From Arenicola marina (Eukaryota > Annelida > Polychaeta > Arenicolidae): a DNA stretch of 64,000 nt. The stretch's first letter is position 1. Each line of letters starts with the position of its first letter. Shown piece after piece: positions 1 to 11,201 of this stretch. Position numbers and translations under genes: made by a program. The stretch covers positions 43,331,670-43,395,669 of the forward strand of contig OZ025248.1 in NCBI GenBank assembly GCA_964019135.1. Direction: 5' to 3'. Under the pieces are notes generated by a model. It made no database searches. It was not told the origin of the DNA and saw only the letters and a list, made by a program, of their open reading frames with translations.

Positions 1-1400
1 CATGAAGCTATTTATGTCATGCTATCAAGTACAGCTGTCTACAAGTATCATGAAGCTATGTATGCATGCTATCACTTGCAGCTGTCTACAAGTATCACTT
101 AAAACTGTCTGCAAGCATAGCTGTCCACAAGTATCATGAAGCTATGTATGACATGCTGTCACTTACAACTGTCTACAAGTATCATGAAACTATGAATGTC
201 ATGCTGTCACTTACAGCTGTCTACAAGTACCATGAAGCTATGTATGTCATGCTGTCACTTACAGCTGTCTACAAGTACCATGAAGCTATGTATGTCATGC
301 TGTCACTTACAGCTGTCTACAAGTACTATGAAGCTATGTATGTCATGCTATCACTTACAGCTGTCTACAAGCATCACCTACAACTGTCTACAAGTACAGC
401 TGTCTACAAGTATCATAAAGCTGTGTGCCATGCTATCACTTACAGCTGTCTGCAAGTACCATATTGCTATGTATCACATGCTGTGACCTACAGCTGTTTA
501 CAAGTTCCACGAAGCTATGTATGCCATGCTATCACTTACAGCTGTCTACAACTAACTTGAAGCTATGTATGACATGCTATCGCTTATAGCTGTCTACAAG
601 TACCATGATGGTCTTCAGGTGTGACATGTTATAACTGACAGCTGACTGACGCCAAACAACATTGAATGGCGTAATGCTACTCCACACCTGTGACCACTAA
701 TATGTTAACATGAAATTAGGTATGACATGCTATTACTTACAGCTGTCTACATATATCACGAAGCTATGTATGTCATGCTATCACTTACAGCTGTCTACAA
801 GTATCATGAATCTCTGTATGACATGCTATCACTTACAGCTGTCTACAAGTATCATGAAACTATGTTTGTCATGCTATTACGTACAGCTGTCTGCAAGTAT
901 CGCTATGTATGTCATGTTATCACTTACAGCTGTCTGCAAGTATCGTGAATCTATGTATGTCATACTGTCATTTGCAGCTGTCTGCAAGTACCATATTGCT
1001 ATGTATGATATGCCATCACCTACAGCTCTCTGCAAGTACCAGAACGCTATATATGACATGCTATCACTTACAGCTGTCTACAAGTTCCATGAAACTATGT
1101 ATGTCATGCTATCACTTACAGCTGTCTACAAGTACCATGAGACTATGTATGTCATGCTATCGCTTACAGCTGTCTACAAGAATCATGAAATTAGGTATGA
1201 CATGCTATCACTTACAGCTGTCTACATATATCATGAAGTTATGTATGTCATGCTATCACTTACAGCTGTCTACAAGTATCATGAATCTCTGTATGACATG
1301 CCATCACCTACAGCTGTCTACAACTAACTTGAAGCTATGTATGACATGCTATCGCTTATAGCTGTCTACAAGTACCATGATGGTCTTCAGGTGTGACATG
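1..1400. repeat. 48-bp minisatellite in upstream intron
   Basis: Tandem units of about 48 bp carry the core TATGTCATGCTATCACTTAC followed by AGCTGTCTACAAGTATCATG. The array is interrupted at about 610-710 by unique sequence, and that block (with TGGTCTTCAGGTGTGACATG) recurs at about 1380-1475, so a roughly 772-bp higher-order duplication is present. Because 48 is a multiple of three, long open frames run through it, but the period and the drift of units between strands show these are repeat artefacts. It lies in an intron upstream of the first recognisable phosphatase exon. The 1400-1665 stretch holds no other feature I can name. Confidence 0.95.
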
Positions 1401-1665
1401 TTATAACTGACAGCTGACTGTAGCCAAACAACATTGAATGGCGTAATGCTACTCCACACCTCTGACCACTAATATGTTCCATCAGTTGATCTGACATGCA
1501 TCATGGCTTTGAGTCATCCCTCGCCTTGGGTCTTTATTGTATAGCGATAGGACTCCCTGGCGCAAGCTTTGGCCAACGGGTATGTGAGGCACTTAACGTG
1601 GCCGCTAGGGCAGGTAGAGGAGCTCCGTTTTTTGTCATCTAATCCTTGATTTTCCATCAACACAG

Positions 1666-1824
1666 AACCTTTAGACATCACCAATGCCACAGCAGCGGAG
1701 GTTATCGACAGTCAAACTGACCAAACGCAGACAAGCGTCACCGTCCCGCTTTCCCTGTCATTTCTCTGTGACGACTCCAATGGGAAATTGACCTTCAGAG
1801 GGATCATCGTGGCGGCCAAGGACA
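1666..1824 (+). CDS. Receptor PTP exon: membrane-proximal ectodomain, part 1
   Basis: First exon of the receptor tyrosine phosphatase visible in the window. It follows the acceptor CATCAACACAG and ends at the donor GACA|GTAAGT, entering with two bases of a codon and leaving in phase 1. The frame reads PLDITNATAAEV..., then a core with FLCDDSNGKLTF and GIIVAAKD. The hydrophobic SFLCDD-NG-L-GIIV pattern resembles the strand pattern of the juxtamembrane fibronectin-III-like domains of R3 receptor phosphatases. It is expected to be extracellular. The assignment rests on phase continuity with downstream exons and on this pattern; sequence identity is too low to name the ortholog. Upstream exons are outside the window. 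Confidence 0.7.
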
Positions 1825-2194
1825 GTAAGTAAAGACGTGGCCCGCCCTCCTGTTTGAGACTGAAGCTGCCTGTTGGTCTTTGTTTAGTAGCCCTAAAATC
1901 AATGGCGTATATCAAAAAAATCCTACAATAAAATATCTCACACATGAACAGTGCAATAAGATAACAGTGCCAAAGTAAGAATGTCAATACAGAATTTATG
2001 CTCCTTATTATATAATTCTTCTTATACTTGTGCTACATATCCGTTATATACATGTATCTATATATTTATGTTAGTATCACGATCGACTTTCAATTGACAA
2101 ACTGAGAAGAGTCTGTAATGTTGGCGGGGGTTCATGAGAAAGAGGAGAAAGGTTTGTTATCGCTACTGCTTCAAGATGTTGGTAATTAGGTTTG
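1825..2194. other. Intron start, no feature seen
   Basis: AT-rich intronic sequence between the donor at 1825 and the 39-bp array. No open frame with recognisable homology and no mobile-element signature. Confidence 0.6.
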
Positions 2195-3530
2195 TTAGAC
2201 ATTGCCCATGTAGCAATGAAGGGTGGTTCTTTGTGAAACATAGCCCTTGTAGCAATGAAGGGTGGTTCCTTGTTAACCATAGCCCTTGTAGCAATGAAGG
2301 ATGGTTCCTTGTTAAACATTGCCCATGTAGCAATGAAGGGTGGTTCCCTGTTAAACATAGCCCTTGTAGCAATGCAGAATGGTTCCTTGTTAAACATAGC
2401 CCATGTAGCAATGAAGGTTGGTTCCTTGTAAAACATAGCCCTTGTAGCAATGAAGGATGGTTTCTTGTTAAACATAGCCCATGTAGCAATGAAGGATGGT
2501 TCCTTGTAAAACATAGCCCTTTTAGCCACGAAGGCTGGTTCCTTGTTAAACATAGCCCTTGTAGCAATGAAGCATGGTTCCTTGTTAAACATAGCCCATG
2601 TAGCAATGAAGGATGGTTCCTTGTTAAACATAGCCCAGTTAGCAATGAAGGATGGTTCCTTGTTAAACATAGCCCATGTAGCAATGAAGCATGGTTCCTT
2701 GTTAAACATAGCCCATGTAGCAATGAAGGATGGTTTCTTGTTAAACATAGCCCATGTAGCAATGAAGCATGGTTCCTTGTTAAACATAGCCCATGTAGCA
2801 ATGAAGGATGGTTTCTTGTTAAACATAGCCCTTGTAGCAATGAAGCATGGTTCCTTGTTAAACATAGCCCATGTAGCAATGAAGGATGGTTTCTTGTTAA
2901 ACATAGCCCATGTAGCAATGAAGCATGGTTCCTTGTTAAACATAGCCCATGTAGCAATGAAGGATGGTTTCTTGTTAAACATAGCCCTTGTAGCAATGAA
3001 GCATGGTTCCTTGTTAAACATAGCCCATGTAGCAATGAAGGATGGTTTCTTGTTAAACATAGCCCATGTAGCAATGAAGGATGGTTCCTTGTAAAACATA
3101 GCCCTTTTAGCCACGAAGGCTGGTTCCTTGTTAAACATAGCCCTTGTAGCAATGAAGCATGGTTCCTTGTTAAACATAGCCCATGTAGCAATGAAGGATG
3201 GTTCCTTGTTAAACATAGCCCAGTTAGCAATGAAGGATCGTTCCTTGTTCAACATAGCCCAGTTAGCTATGAAGGCTAGTTCCTTGTGAAACATAGCCCT
3301 TGTAGCAATGAAGGATGGTTTCTTGTTAAACATAGTCCAGTTAGCAATGAAGGATGGTTCATTGTTAAACATAGCCCAGTTAGACACGAAGTAAGGTTCC
3401 TTGTTAAACATAGCCCTTGTAGCAATGAAGGATGGCTCCTTTTTTAACATAGCCCATTGTAGCAATGAAGAATGGTTCCTTTTTAAACATTGCCCTTGTA
3501 GCAATGAAGGATGGTTCCTTGTTAAACCCT
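2195..3530. repeat. 39-bp minisatellite with dimeric higher-order structure
   Basis: About 34 units of 39 bp with the core AACATAGCCCATGTAGCAAT followed by GAAGGATGGTTCCTTGTTA. In the middle, two unit types (GAAGGATGGTTTC and GAAGCATGGTTCC) alternate, giving a 78-bp dimer. Blocks containing TTTTAGCCACGAAGGCTGG recur at 2520 and 3100, a further duplication of about 580 bp. The period is a multiple of three, so open frames of several hundred codons exist on both strands; these are not genes. It fills the intron between the first two ectodomain exons. Confidence 0.95.
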
Positions 3531-3581
3531 CATAGTGGCCGACATCTAGATATCTGACATGATATCTTCATCATCCCCCAG

Positions 3582-3728
3582 GGGTTGGCGAGGACCCGCA
3601 CCCAGACGTGTGGTCGCCGACTCTGGATGAGCTGAATGCTGCCTACGGCCCCTGGGAAGACGGTTACGCCGCCTATAGGACCACGCTGACCGACTGGAAC
3701 CCCTGTGACGACGCTGGCGCCCCACAAG
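3582..3728 (+). CDS. Receptor PTP exon: membrane-proximal ectodomain, part 2
   Basis: Acceptor CATCCCCCAG, donor CACAAG|GTCATT; enters with two bases and leaves in phase 1. The frame reads VGEDPHPDVWSPTL, then ELNAAYGPWEDGYAAY and TDWNPCDDAGAPQ. It joins in frame to the exon ending at 1824. The aromatic-rich AYGPWEDGYAAYR run and one cysteine fit an extracellular domain. High GC and clean open frame contrast with the flanking repeats. Role: part of the ectodomain next to the membrane; ligand unknown. Confidence 0.7.
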
Positions 3729-3938
3729 GTCATTGCTTGCACCAACTGTTCCACGTCCCTCCCCCACCGCCACCCTCGTCTCACGCCAAAACATATCGCT
3801 ACTGCTTCAAGATTTTGGTAATTAGAATGTAGCATTGCGAAATCATTGCCTGGACATGTAACGGCGTCTCCGTTTCCGATATAGTCTTTGTCGGTAATGA
3901 TAAATAAGTGTTTACATTTATTGCAATGTCGTTACCAG

Positions 3939-4095
3939 AGGCGACTAATCCCGCTACCGCTGTTGTAGGGAGTATAACTAAGCGTGCTACTACAAATGCT
4001 GACGCCGACAAAACAATCCCGTATGAGGTGGGTGCCGGCGGCTGTGGTCCCGACGACTACTGTAACAAACCCTTGGCAAAGGACTCCCAATACAA
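3939..4095 (+). CDS. Receptor PTP exon: membrane-proximal ectodomain, part 3
   Basis: Acceptor TCGTTACCAG, donor CAATACAA|GTGAGT; phase 1 in, phase 2 out. The frame includes EATNPATAVVGSITKRAT, then YEVGAGGCGPDDYCNKPL and KDSQYK. The 'VG.g....yCNkPL....qYk' pattern matches the strands of the FN3-like domain found just outside the membrane in many receptor phosphatases, where a glycine-rich turn precedes 'N-x-PL-x-x-x-x-x-Y'. The two cysteines in this exon may form a disulphide (inference). Confidence 0.75.
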
Positions 4096-4617
4096 GTGAG
4101 TGGTCCGGTCATCACCGCAAGACTAAAGGTGGAAATTTAGGTTTTCGCTAAAATACGGATCAAATTTTACTTGGATAGTGCGGTGTTCACTGTAAGATGG
4201 ATCCAAATTTAGGTGGATAGTTTTTTTACTAAAGTTGACCTAAAATATTGTTTCCCATGATCCGACGATCCAGACGTCTTTGCCCCTGGTCATGTAAGAT
4301 AGAACTGCACCAATATGTATTTTACCATACATATATATTTGAATTCCTGTAGACGTTATTTTAATTTATAATTTATTTATGGGTATTAATAAAATGGTAT
4401 GTGAATTATTGAAATGTGCCTAATGGCAGCTTGCTAATATCGATATCTAAAAGTTGAGCTTGAGGATCACGGTGGCACTGAGTGATGTTTAAGCCTTGTA
4501 GTGCTTACATATTCCATGGTCAGTCACCAGAGTGTGTTAATTTATATCATGGCTGATACCGAAAAGCGAAAGTGAAAAGCGATGGTCCTTGCAGAAGTTG
4601 TTGCTCTTGGGATCCAG
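4096..4617. other. Intron, no feature seen
   Basis: AT-rich intron between ectodomain exons. It contains no repeat array and no recognisable open frame. Confidence 0.6.
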
Positions 4618-4733
4618 ATTTCATGGAGACGGTTCTTTATGTGTACGCAACTCTTTTCACAGCATAAAGTTGGCGCTCTGCACAGTGACTGGATGTCAAG
4701 TGACCTCATACCCTCCAATCATCCTGGAAACAG
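4618..4733 (+). CDS. Receptor PTP exon: end of FN3-like domain before the membrane
   Basis: Acceptor TTGGGATCCAG, donor GAAACAG|GTGCGT; phase 2 in, phase 1 out. With the previous exon it reads QYKFHGDGSLCVRNSF, then IKLALCTVTGCQVTSYPPII and LETG. Ending on 'S.PI....TG' is typical of the last FN3 strand before the transmembrane exon in receptor phosphatases. Another frame is also open here, but only this one has the correct phase at both ends and continues into the transmembrane exon. Confidence 0.7.
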
Positions 4734-5377
4734 GTGCGTCTGTGTGTACAAGTTATCTCGCCGCGAAGTATATAAATATATATATATATATATAAGTTTG
4801 TTAACTATAAACACATAATGTGTTTTAATAACTGGTTACAGTCTTTATATCATGAAGACACTAAACACCCGTTCATCAAAGTAGCAACACTGTTGTCCGG
4901 CCGGTTTATTTCTAGGGACATTGCCCGTGAGCCCTATTTAAATATTACTCTATGATGTCACAAGATGACCATGCGAGCATTAACGCTGTGTATTGGCATC
5001 TGTTATAGACCGGGTGTATTGTATTCATAGTTGAGTACTTTTCGTTGAGTTTAAGCAAATGACAAGCGACATGCAGAATCTCAGCATGATAGCACGTGGG
5101 GTTGTGTTTCCCTATGACGTCACCCCCCCCCCCGCCTTAAACTTCAGCTTGGCTACAACTTGGGCATTGTAACATGGGGATATAAAGCGGGTAAACACAA
5201 GAGAATAATATGAACTAAAGTTGTATTGGAGTGTCCCCGACTGTTTAACAACTTATTGCCAAGCCGACCTTATACTTCGATCATTAAGACTATTTGGTTT
5301 TGTAATCATTGTTGTTTCTCCCCCCCCCCCCCCCCCCTGTGGATGTTGATGTTGATGCCTCGCCTGTTTGCGGTCAG
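4734..5377. other. Intron with short simple repeats
   Basis: Contains a (TA)n run at about 4772-4795 and C homopolymers at about 5125-5133 and 5319-5336. The second C-run lies just upstream of the transmembrane exon, where it can serve as a polypyrimidine tract. No gene seen. Confidence 0.7.
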
Positions 5378-5477
5378 ATCCCAGCATGGCGTGGATCGCT
5401 GCCGCCGTCATCATCCCGGTGGTTATCATCGTCATCCTCATCGTCCTCTTCATCTATCTCAAGCGGGACAACAAGTG
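5378..5477 (+). CDS. Receptor PTP exon: transmembrane helix
   Basis: Acceptor TTTGCGGTCAG, donor AAGTG|GTCAGT; phase 1 in, phase 2 out. The frame reads DPSMAWIAAAVIIPVV followed by IIVILIVLFIYLKRDNKW. This is one uninterrupted hydrophobic helix of about 23 residues, with the basic stop-transfer sequence LKRDNK on its C-terminal side, so the ectodomain is outside and the phosphatase inside the cell. There is one membrane pass. Helix, charge asymmetry and phase agreement with both neighbours make this a secure call. Confidence 0.92.
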
Positions 5478-6400
5478 GTCAGTGTTGCCATGACAACAGG
5501 AGGGTGTTTAGGGTGGGAACAGTTACTCATGTGTTGGCTTCACAAAGGTTGTATAGAACGCTCGTGGTCATTGTCTGGGTCATCGCGGAATAATGTACGT
5601 AAACAATCCCTGGTTGTCATGGCGACTGATCAGATTTAATAAGCAGATAAAAGTGCAGAGGACAAAATCTTGACAAGGCTAGATCCTTGTCCGGAACAAA
5701 CGCGAGAACCTGTTATCTCGCATTGGGATTGAATTATGCAGTATCATGGGATAGAAGTTAACGTAAAGACAAGTACGAAAAAGATGCTTTTACACATTTA
5801 GAAATGTTAACATGTTTTACCCTTGTCGGTATCGACTTTCCTCTTATGTTGCCATTCTTCTATTAGTGTGGAGAGTATTTTACTTGGTGTCTTGGCCTTC
5901 CCCTTCCTGCTTGACTATCAGCATGTCATGCATGCCAAGTACAACTGGCAAGAGATTAGCAGGATGGGCCAGGATAATGCTCATTCCCCTTGTCTGCTAA
6001 CAGTGTAACAGTAAAGTACGAGTACTTAAATGTAACTTAGATGTTATATTTGATCATTAAGTTGATATCCATAATGCATATTAATGACATCTTTTGACGT
6101 TCGTTAATAGAAGTATTGTATCCAGATCGATCCTGGCACTTATTCGTGCTCCTGGCTTGACCTGGCACTTGGGACATCCTTGACCTATTTTTGCTGTAGC
6201 AGCCGTACAGGCGATGGCGACCAAGACAAAATTGGCGATTCGCGCACTGGGACAGGCTTCGCGCTGCTTATATTCTGTCTATATTCTGTAATCGTTAACA
6301 TCTAATGATAATGGCAATAGTTGATGATGATTGGAGCATGCTAGGGCAGCATGAGGCCGGCATGTACTGACTGCTGCCCGTCCCTCTCCTTCCTCTGCAG
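5478..6400. other. Intron, no feature seen
   Basis: Intron between the transmembrane and juxtamembrane exons. Short open frames occur but none has recognisable similarity or splice-site support. Confidence 0.6.
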
Positions 6401-6493
6401 GCCCTTTAACGAGGGCACTAAAGGCGGCAGGGAAATGCAGCCCATTGCATCCGGCACGGACAACCCCGCCTTCCAGGACCAAGTCACGCAGAG
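6401..6493 (+). CDS. Receptor PTP exon: juxtamembrane segment
   Basis: Acceptor CCTTCCTCTGCAG, donor CGCAGAG|GTAACC; phase 2 in, phase 2 out. The frame reads WPFNEGTKGGREMQPI, then ASGTDNPAFQDQVTQR. It is polar and glycine-rich as expected for the cytoplasmic linker between membrane and catalytic domain. 'DNPAF' resembles an NPxY/F-type adaptor motif, with Phe in place of Tyr (inference). The next constitutive exon is 22.7 kb away at 29210; a predicted microexon at 13778 lies in between. Confidence 0.85.
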
Positions 6494-7194
6494 GTAACCC
6501 AGCCTCTCCCTGCTATATAGCATATCGTCTTGTGTTCTCTGTGGGTACATTGGTCTGTTTGTAGCCTTACTCTGCGTGAACCTGGCATGGAACAGTGACC
6601 CCCCATTCACTGTTGTCAGCCGGTCGAAGCGGTTGGTCTGTTGTCATACAATCACAGTTTAGCGAAAACATATTTCAAAATAACACGTGGTCAAAAACCT
6701 TTGACCTCAGTCTAACTCAAACATCGTTCCAAAGTAACATGGCCTTCAAATAATCAAAGACAAATGAATTCGCCCGGTACGTGACAAGCAGCTCAGTAAG
6801 ATTTAAACAGTGCTGTATTTGAAGCAAAACTATGTGCAAAACGTTGATGCAAAACGTTGATGCAAAACTCTTTTTGTGTAGGGAAACTAATTCTGATGGT
6901 TAACTTGACGTGGGGCAGGGGTATAGATTTGTCGTTGCTAAAAGACAGAAGGCGATATGGGAGGCAGAAAATATTCTGCTACACGTAGTGATAGGTTTAA
7001 TTAAAAGCAACTTCATGGTTATCCCTATGAACCCTCCAGTCTCATTCCAGCATTCACCATGATACTGATAAGGTGGCTCTTGTAAACACAGCCTATGTAC
7101 TTCTGCACGTCGAAGATATGTACTATATATATTCACTGCAGGGCCCAACCTAACCTCTTTCTGTTGGCGGTTGTGTTAAGTGCCTTTGGCGACG
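6494..7194. other. Start of the 22.7-kb intron, no feature seen
   Basis: Unique sequence with a short direct repeat of ATGCAAAACGTTG near 6842. No gene or element recognised. Confidence 0.5.
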
Positions 7195-7724
7195 GGTGAA
7201 GCTTTGACCCGTGTCCCGGCCTCATTATGTGAAGCATTGTCACTGTTCTGGCCTCATTATGTGAAGCATTGTCACTGCTCTGGCCTCATTATGTGAAGCT
7301 TTAGCCCTTGGTCTGGCTTCATCATATGAAGATTTAACATAATCACATAATAACATAACCCTGGCTCATTATATGAAGCTTTAACCCTTGGCCTGGCCTC
7401 ATTATATGAAGCTTTGATTCCGGCCCTATCCTGGCCTCATTATGTGAAGCTTTGTCCTGTGTTCTGGCCTCATTATCTGAAGCTAATTGACCCTGGGCCT
7501 GGCCTCATTATGTGAAGCTTTAACCTTTGGCCTGGCCTCATTATGGAAAGCTTTGACCCTGGCCCTAGCTCATTATTTGAGGCTTTAACCCTTGGCCTGA
7601 CCCCATTATGTGAAGCTTTGACCCTGGCCCTGCCTTTGCCCTGGCCTCATTATGTGAAGCTTTGTCCTGTGTCCTGGCCTCATTATGTGAAGCTTTGAAC
7701 CTGGCCCTGGCCTCATTATGTGAA
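7195..7724. repeat. About 31-bp minisatellite, left half
   Basis: Irregular units of about 30-33 bp with the core CTGGCCTCATTATGTGAAGC followed by TTTGACCC or TTTAACCC. The same repeat resumes at 12740 after the LINE, so the array was split by insertion. Confidence 0.9.
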
Positions 7725-7968
7725 TTGAATTGAATTGAAATCATTTATTTGATCAAATTCACACATACATACACATCACAAAATAAACTTAACATAATAT
7801 TCGAAAATGATCGGGGGACACCCATTAAGACCAAATCGGTCGCTGTCATGGGTGCCACCTTAATACTTATTCTTATACTTCTTTCTTTTCAGTAAAATAT
7901 TTACAAAGAGTGTTGTTTAGGAGAAATAGGGGAGAGCGGTCATATACATTATTGAAAAGTGCGATTAT

Positions 7969-8003
<35 letters not shown>

Positions 8004-8054
8004 TGGGGGGGGTGGGGAGGGGAGAGGTTTGGTTCTTGATAATATCCAGATATG

Positions 8055-11000
8055 CTATGTCACTTCACAAATGTAACAATTTAGGATGGTACATACATCA
8101 GAATAGTGGTCAATATAGTATTGTTTTACGTAGCGACTAAAACCGAGCAAACTGTGTGTCGTGACCTTGCTTTTGACTATTTCTGGAGTAGAATTGAGAA
8201 GATTTGGTAGACTGTTCCTGAGACATTTCCTTGCAAACTCATGCTTAATTGGATTAAAGCAGAAGGCACTTTTATTTCTGGTGTTGTAGTTATGTATGGC
8301 AGAGTGTGGCTTTAAGGACATTGACGAGAAATAGTTCGGTAGTTTATTGTTTACCAGCTTGTAATAAAATGTTAACTGTTGTAATTTATGAATGGCATCT
8401 AACCCTAATGATCTAAATTCTTTGAATAACGGTTCGGTGTGTGCGTTGTAAGCGCTGAGATTAAGTATTCTCATAGCCTTCTTTTGCAATTTAAGTAATT
8501 GATCCCCTCTGTAACCCCAGATCAATATTCCGTAATTTAAGCTAGATAGGACGAGGGAGTTATATAGCATGGCATTAATTTTCTTTGGTACAGTATATTT
8601 CAATTTGTTCAGAATGCCTATCTTTTTGGATACATTATGGGACAAAATATGTAAGTGATCATTCCAGGAGAGGGAACAGTCTATTGTGATGCCCAATATT
8701 TTGAAGGTTTTAACACACTCTAGCCTGGTATCATTTATAATTATTTCGGGTACACAAACTTTTTTTTGAAGTACATGGAAAATCCTGAACTTCGACTTTT
8801 GAATGTTTAGCGATAATTTGTTTAATTTTAACCATTCACTAATTTTTTCTAATTCGTTATTTATTACACTATTTCCATTGTTTTCTACGGAATTACTATT
8901 TAACACGCTTAGTGTGCTTGACAATGTTGTGTCGTCTGCATATATTATGGTTTTAAATATCTCGCTAGCTCTTGTAATGTCATTAATATATATTATAGAC
9001 AAAAGCGGCCCAAGGATAGATCTTTGGGGAACCCCAGTGGTTATATTTAATAAAGAAGAGTTTGCATTGTCTAACTGTACAAATTGTTTACGGTTAAACA
9101 GATAACTTTCCACAAGTTTCCCAGCTGTCCCAACTATGCCATAGTGCATAAGTTTATGTATTAATATTCTATGATCAAGCGTATCAAAAGCTTTGGAAAG
9201 ATCTAAGTAAATATTGATTGGGATGTCTCCTTTGTCCATTTTTTCAATTGTTCTATCTACCAATTCAATTAAAGCTAGCTCAGCAGAATGATTTTCCCTA
9301 AATCCGTATTGGCTACTGCTTAATAACTTATTTGAGTCAAAATGATTAAATATTTGTTCAAACATAACCCTTTCAAATACTTTTGAGATAGCTGGGAGTA
9401 GTGATATAGGGCGATAGTTATCTATTGATTGAGCATCACCTGTTTTAAATATTGGTATAACTTTTGCAATTTTTAGCTTATCCGGGAAGATGCCCGTAGT
9501 TAAGGATTGGTTTATTATTAACGCAATTGCATCACTTACTTCATTTTTAATCGATTTGAGCATTGTAACAGATATGTCGTCCACTCCACTACTATGCTTC
9601 GGTTTGAGTTTGTCTATTATCTTATCGATATCTCGTTTGTTAATTAACTTGAGTTCCATAGTCGACTGACAAGGATTATTGAGATAGGCTGTAAAGGATT
9701 TAGTCTGAGGTGTTTGGATTTCTCTAGCAAGTTTAATACCAATATTTGTAAAGTATTCATTAAATTGGTTTGCTATTTGAAGTTCATTAGAGATGGATTT
9801 TCCATTTATGATAAATTGTTGAGGTATGCCCTTTTTAAAAGCAGACTTGTTGAGGATAGACTTTATGGTTGCCCATGTGTTTCTTAGGTCTGCTTTGTAT
9901 TTTTCGAATAGTACTTCATTATGCTGTTTTTTAGCCAAGCTAATTTTTTTTTTTAGGATGCGGTTGTATGTACATAGATTTGTCTTTAGTACTTTATATT
10001 CAGGTGAACTAACTGCTGTTTGTTTTAATTTTTTATATAGTTTGTCTCTGAACAATTCAGATTTAATAATGCCTTGAGTAATCCAGGCGCATTTTTTGTG
10101 TTTGTGCCTATTGAACTTTACATGTTTCACCTGGATATAATTATCGTTAATTTTGCTTACCGATTCAACTAGAGCATCATAGTTTGTATTTGGATCTTCG
10201 TTTAAGTCGTTACTCAACATTTCCATAATATTCAATGAATTCAACTCATGTTTTATGCTGTCGATATAGTTTGGTGCATATTTTTTTATTTTGACTTTCT
10301 TCGGTGATTTTTCTTGGATCCTACTTTTCATGCATAGGAAGTACGGTAGATGGTCGGAAATTTGCTTAATTAATATTCCTGCTTCTGCTTTACTCATATT
10401 GGGTGTTAATTTGCAGATGAAATTATCAATCAGGCTTCCTCTACATTGAGAAAATCTGGTAGGGAATGTTATTTTTGGGAAGAAACCATGTGAAGAGATA
10501 GTATCAAAATAATGACTTATTTCTGGTTTATCATTAATTTTGAGTAAGTCTATATTGAAATCTCCAGCAATTATCGCTTCAGATTGGCGACTTTCAAGTA
10601 TATTTAGCATTTCTTCTATTTCATTTGTGAAAGTGCGGTAGTTTAAATTAATATCACACGGAGGTCTGTATAAGTTACCCAGTATTAATTTCTTATTATT
10701 ACATGTACCAGTAATTTCAATAAACAGTCCCTCCCAAATATCTGAATGTTGTGGAAAAGAAAGTACCTTGTAGTTGTAGTTGTTTTTTAAATATACAGCC
10801 AATCCACCATGTTCACTACATTGTTTGCCTTGTGATATTAGATGATAACCTTGTAACTGTAGCAATGTGACCTCTGCGTTCTCATTAAGCCAGCTTTCCT
10901 GAATGCATATGGCACTAAATGATACACCTTCGCTGGAGAGTTTTTTAATAAATAGGTTTAACTCATCAAATTTGGCTGTCAGTGATGCTGTGTTAAGGCT

Positions 11001-11201
11001 TAGTATAGAAAATTCCCCGTGCCACTTTTTCATTAAATCTATTAATAGCGTATCATCATAGTAGGGGGAACGTTGTATTAATTCTAATTCACCATCATTA
11101 CTATCATCTTTTACTATATTACACATAAGTTTCTCATTCAAGCAATTACTTTCCAGCCCTCCAAATTCCTTCGGGAACTGTTCATCTAAGATTCCAGGCA
11201 T
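8055..11201 (-). CDS. LINE ORF2: endonuclease-reverse transcriptase, intact
   Basis: An open frame of 1048 codons. The N-terminal half is an APE-type endonuclease: FSILSLNTAS near residue 64, QES with E102, GDFN at 213-216, and SDH at 282-284 are the catalytic signatures. The reverse transcriptase follows: NYRPISLLPAISKVFERV, LDLSKAFDTLDH and YADD at 754-757. The thumb and C-terminal region has no zinc knuckle that I can see. The fingers/palm motifs and LDLSKAFDTLDH favour the Jockey/CR1 group over L1. One oddity is GVPQRSILGPLL, where the family normally has PQGS; the G-to-R change near the active site may reduce activity. The protein would nick target DNA and prime reverse transcription of the element RNA. 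Confidence 0.93.
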   Translation of the reverse strand: MPGILDEQFPKEFGGLESNCLNEKLMCNIVKDDSNDGELELIQRSPYYDDTLLIDLMKKWHGEFSILSLNTASLTAKFDELNLFIKKLSSEGVSFSAICIQESWLNENAEVTLLQLQGYHLISQGKQCSEHGGLAVYLKNNYNYKVLSFPQHSDIWEGLFIEITGTCNNKKLILGNLYRPPCDINLNYRTFTNEIEEMLNILESRQSEAIIAGDFNIDLLKINDKPEISHYFDTISSHGFFPKITFPTRFSQCRGSLIDNFICKLTPNMSKAEAGILIKQISDHLPYFLCMKSRIQEKSPKKVKIKKYAPNYIDSIKHELNSLNIMEMLSNDLNEDPNTNYDALVESVSKINDNYIQVKHVKFNRHKHKKCAWITQGIIKSELFRDKLYKKLKQTAVSSPEYKVLKTNLCTYNRILKKKISLAKKQHNEVLFEKYKADLRNTWATIKSILNKSAFKKGIPQQFIINGKSISNELQIANQFNEYFTNIGIKLAREIQTPQTKSFTAYLNNPCQSTMELKLINKRDIDKIIDKLKPKHSSGVDDISVTMLKSIKNEVSDAIALIINQSLTTGIFPDKLKIAKVIPIFKTGDAQSIDNYRPISLLPAISKVFERVMFEQIFNHFDSNKLLSSSQYGFRENHSAELALIELVDRTIEKMDKGDIPINIYLDLSKAFDTLDHRILIHKLMHYGIVGTAGKLVESYLFNRKQFVQLDNANSSLLNITTGVPQRSILGPLLSIIYINDITRASEIFKTIIYADDTTLSSTLSVLNSNSVENNGNSVINNELEKISEWLKLNKLSLNIQKSKFRIFHVLQKKVCVPEIIINDTRLECVKTFKILGITIDCSLSWNDHLHILSHNVSKKIGILNKLKYTVPKKINAMLYNSLVLSSLNYGILIWGYRGDQLLKLQKKAMRILNLSAYNAHTEPLFKEFRSLGLDAIHKLQQLTFYYKLVNNKLPNYFSSMSLKPHSAIHNYNTRNKSAFCFNPIKHEFARKCLRNSLPNLLNSTPEIVKSKVTTHSLLGFSRYVKQYYIDHYSDVCTILNCYICEVT

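Noticed and set aside
1712..1987. Minus-strand open frame opposite the first ectodomain exon
   Set aside because: Shadow of the plus-strand exon with intron sequence; no family similarity.
2077..3504. Open frames of 355-475 codons on both strands in the 39-bp array, e.g. repeated SPCSNEGWFLVKH
   Set aside because: The unit is a multiple of three and lacks stops in several frames on both strands; no start context, splice signals or homology. Repeat artefact.
4582..4818. The alternative frame through the exon at 4618 (ISWRRFFMCTQLF...)
   Set aside because: It does not match the phase of the preceding donor or the transmembrane exon, whereas the other frame matches both and ends in an FN3-like TG.
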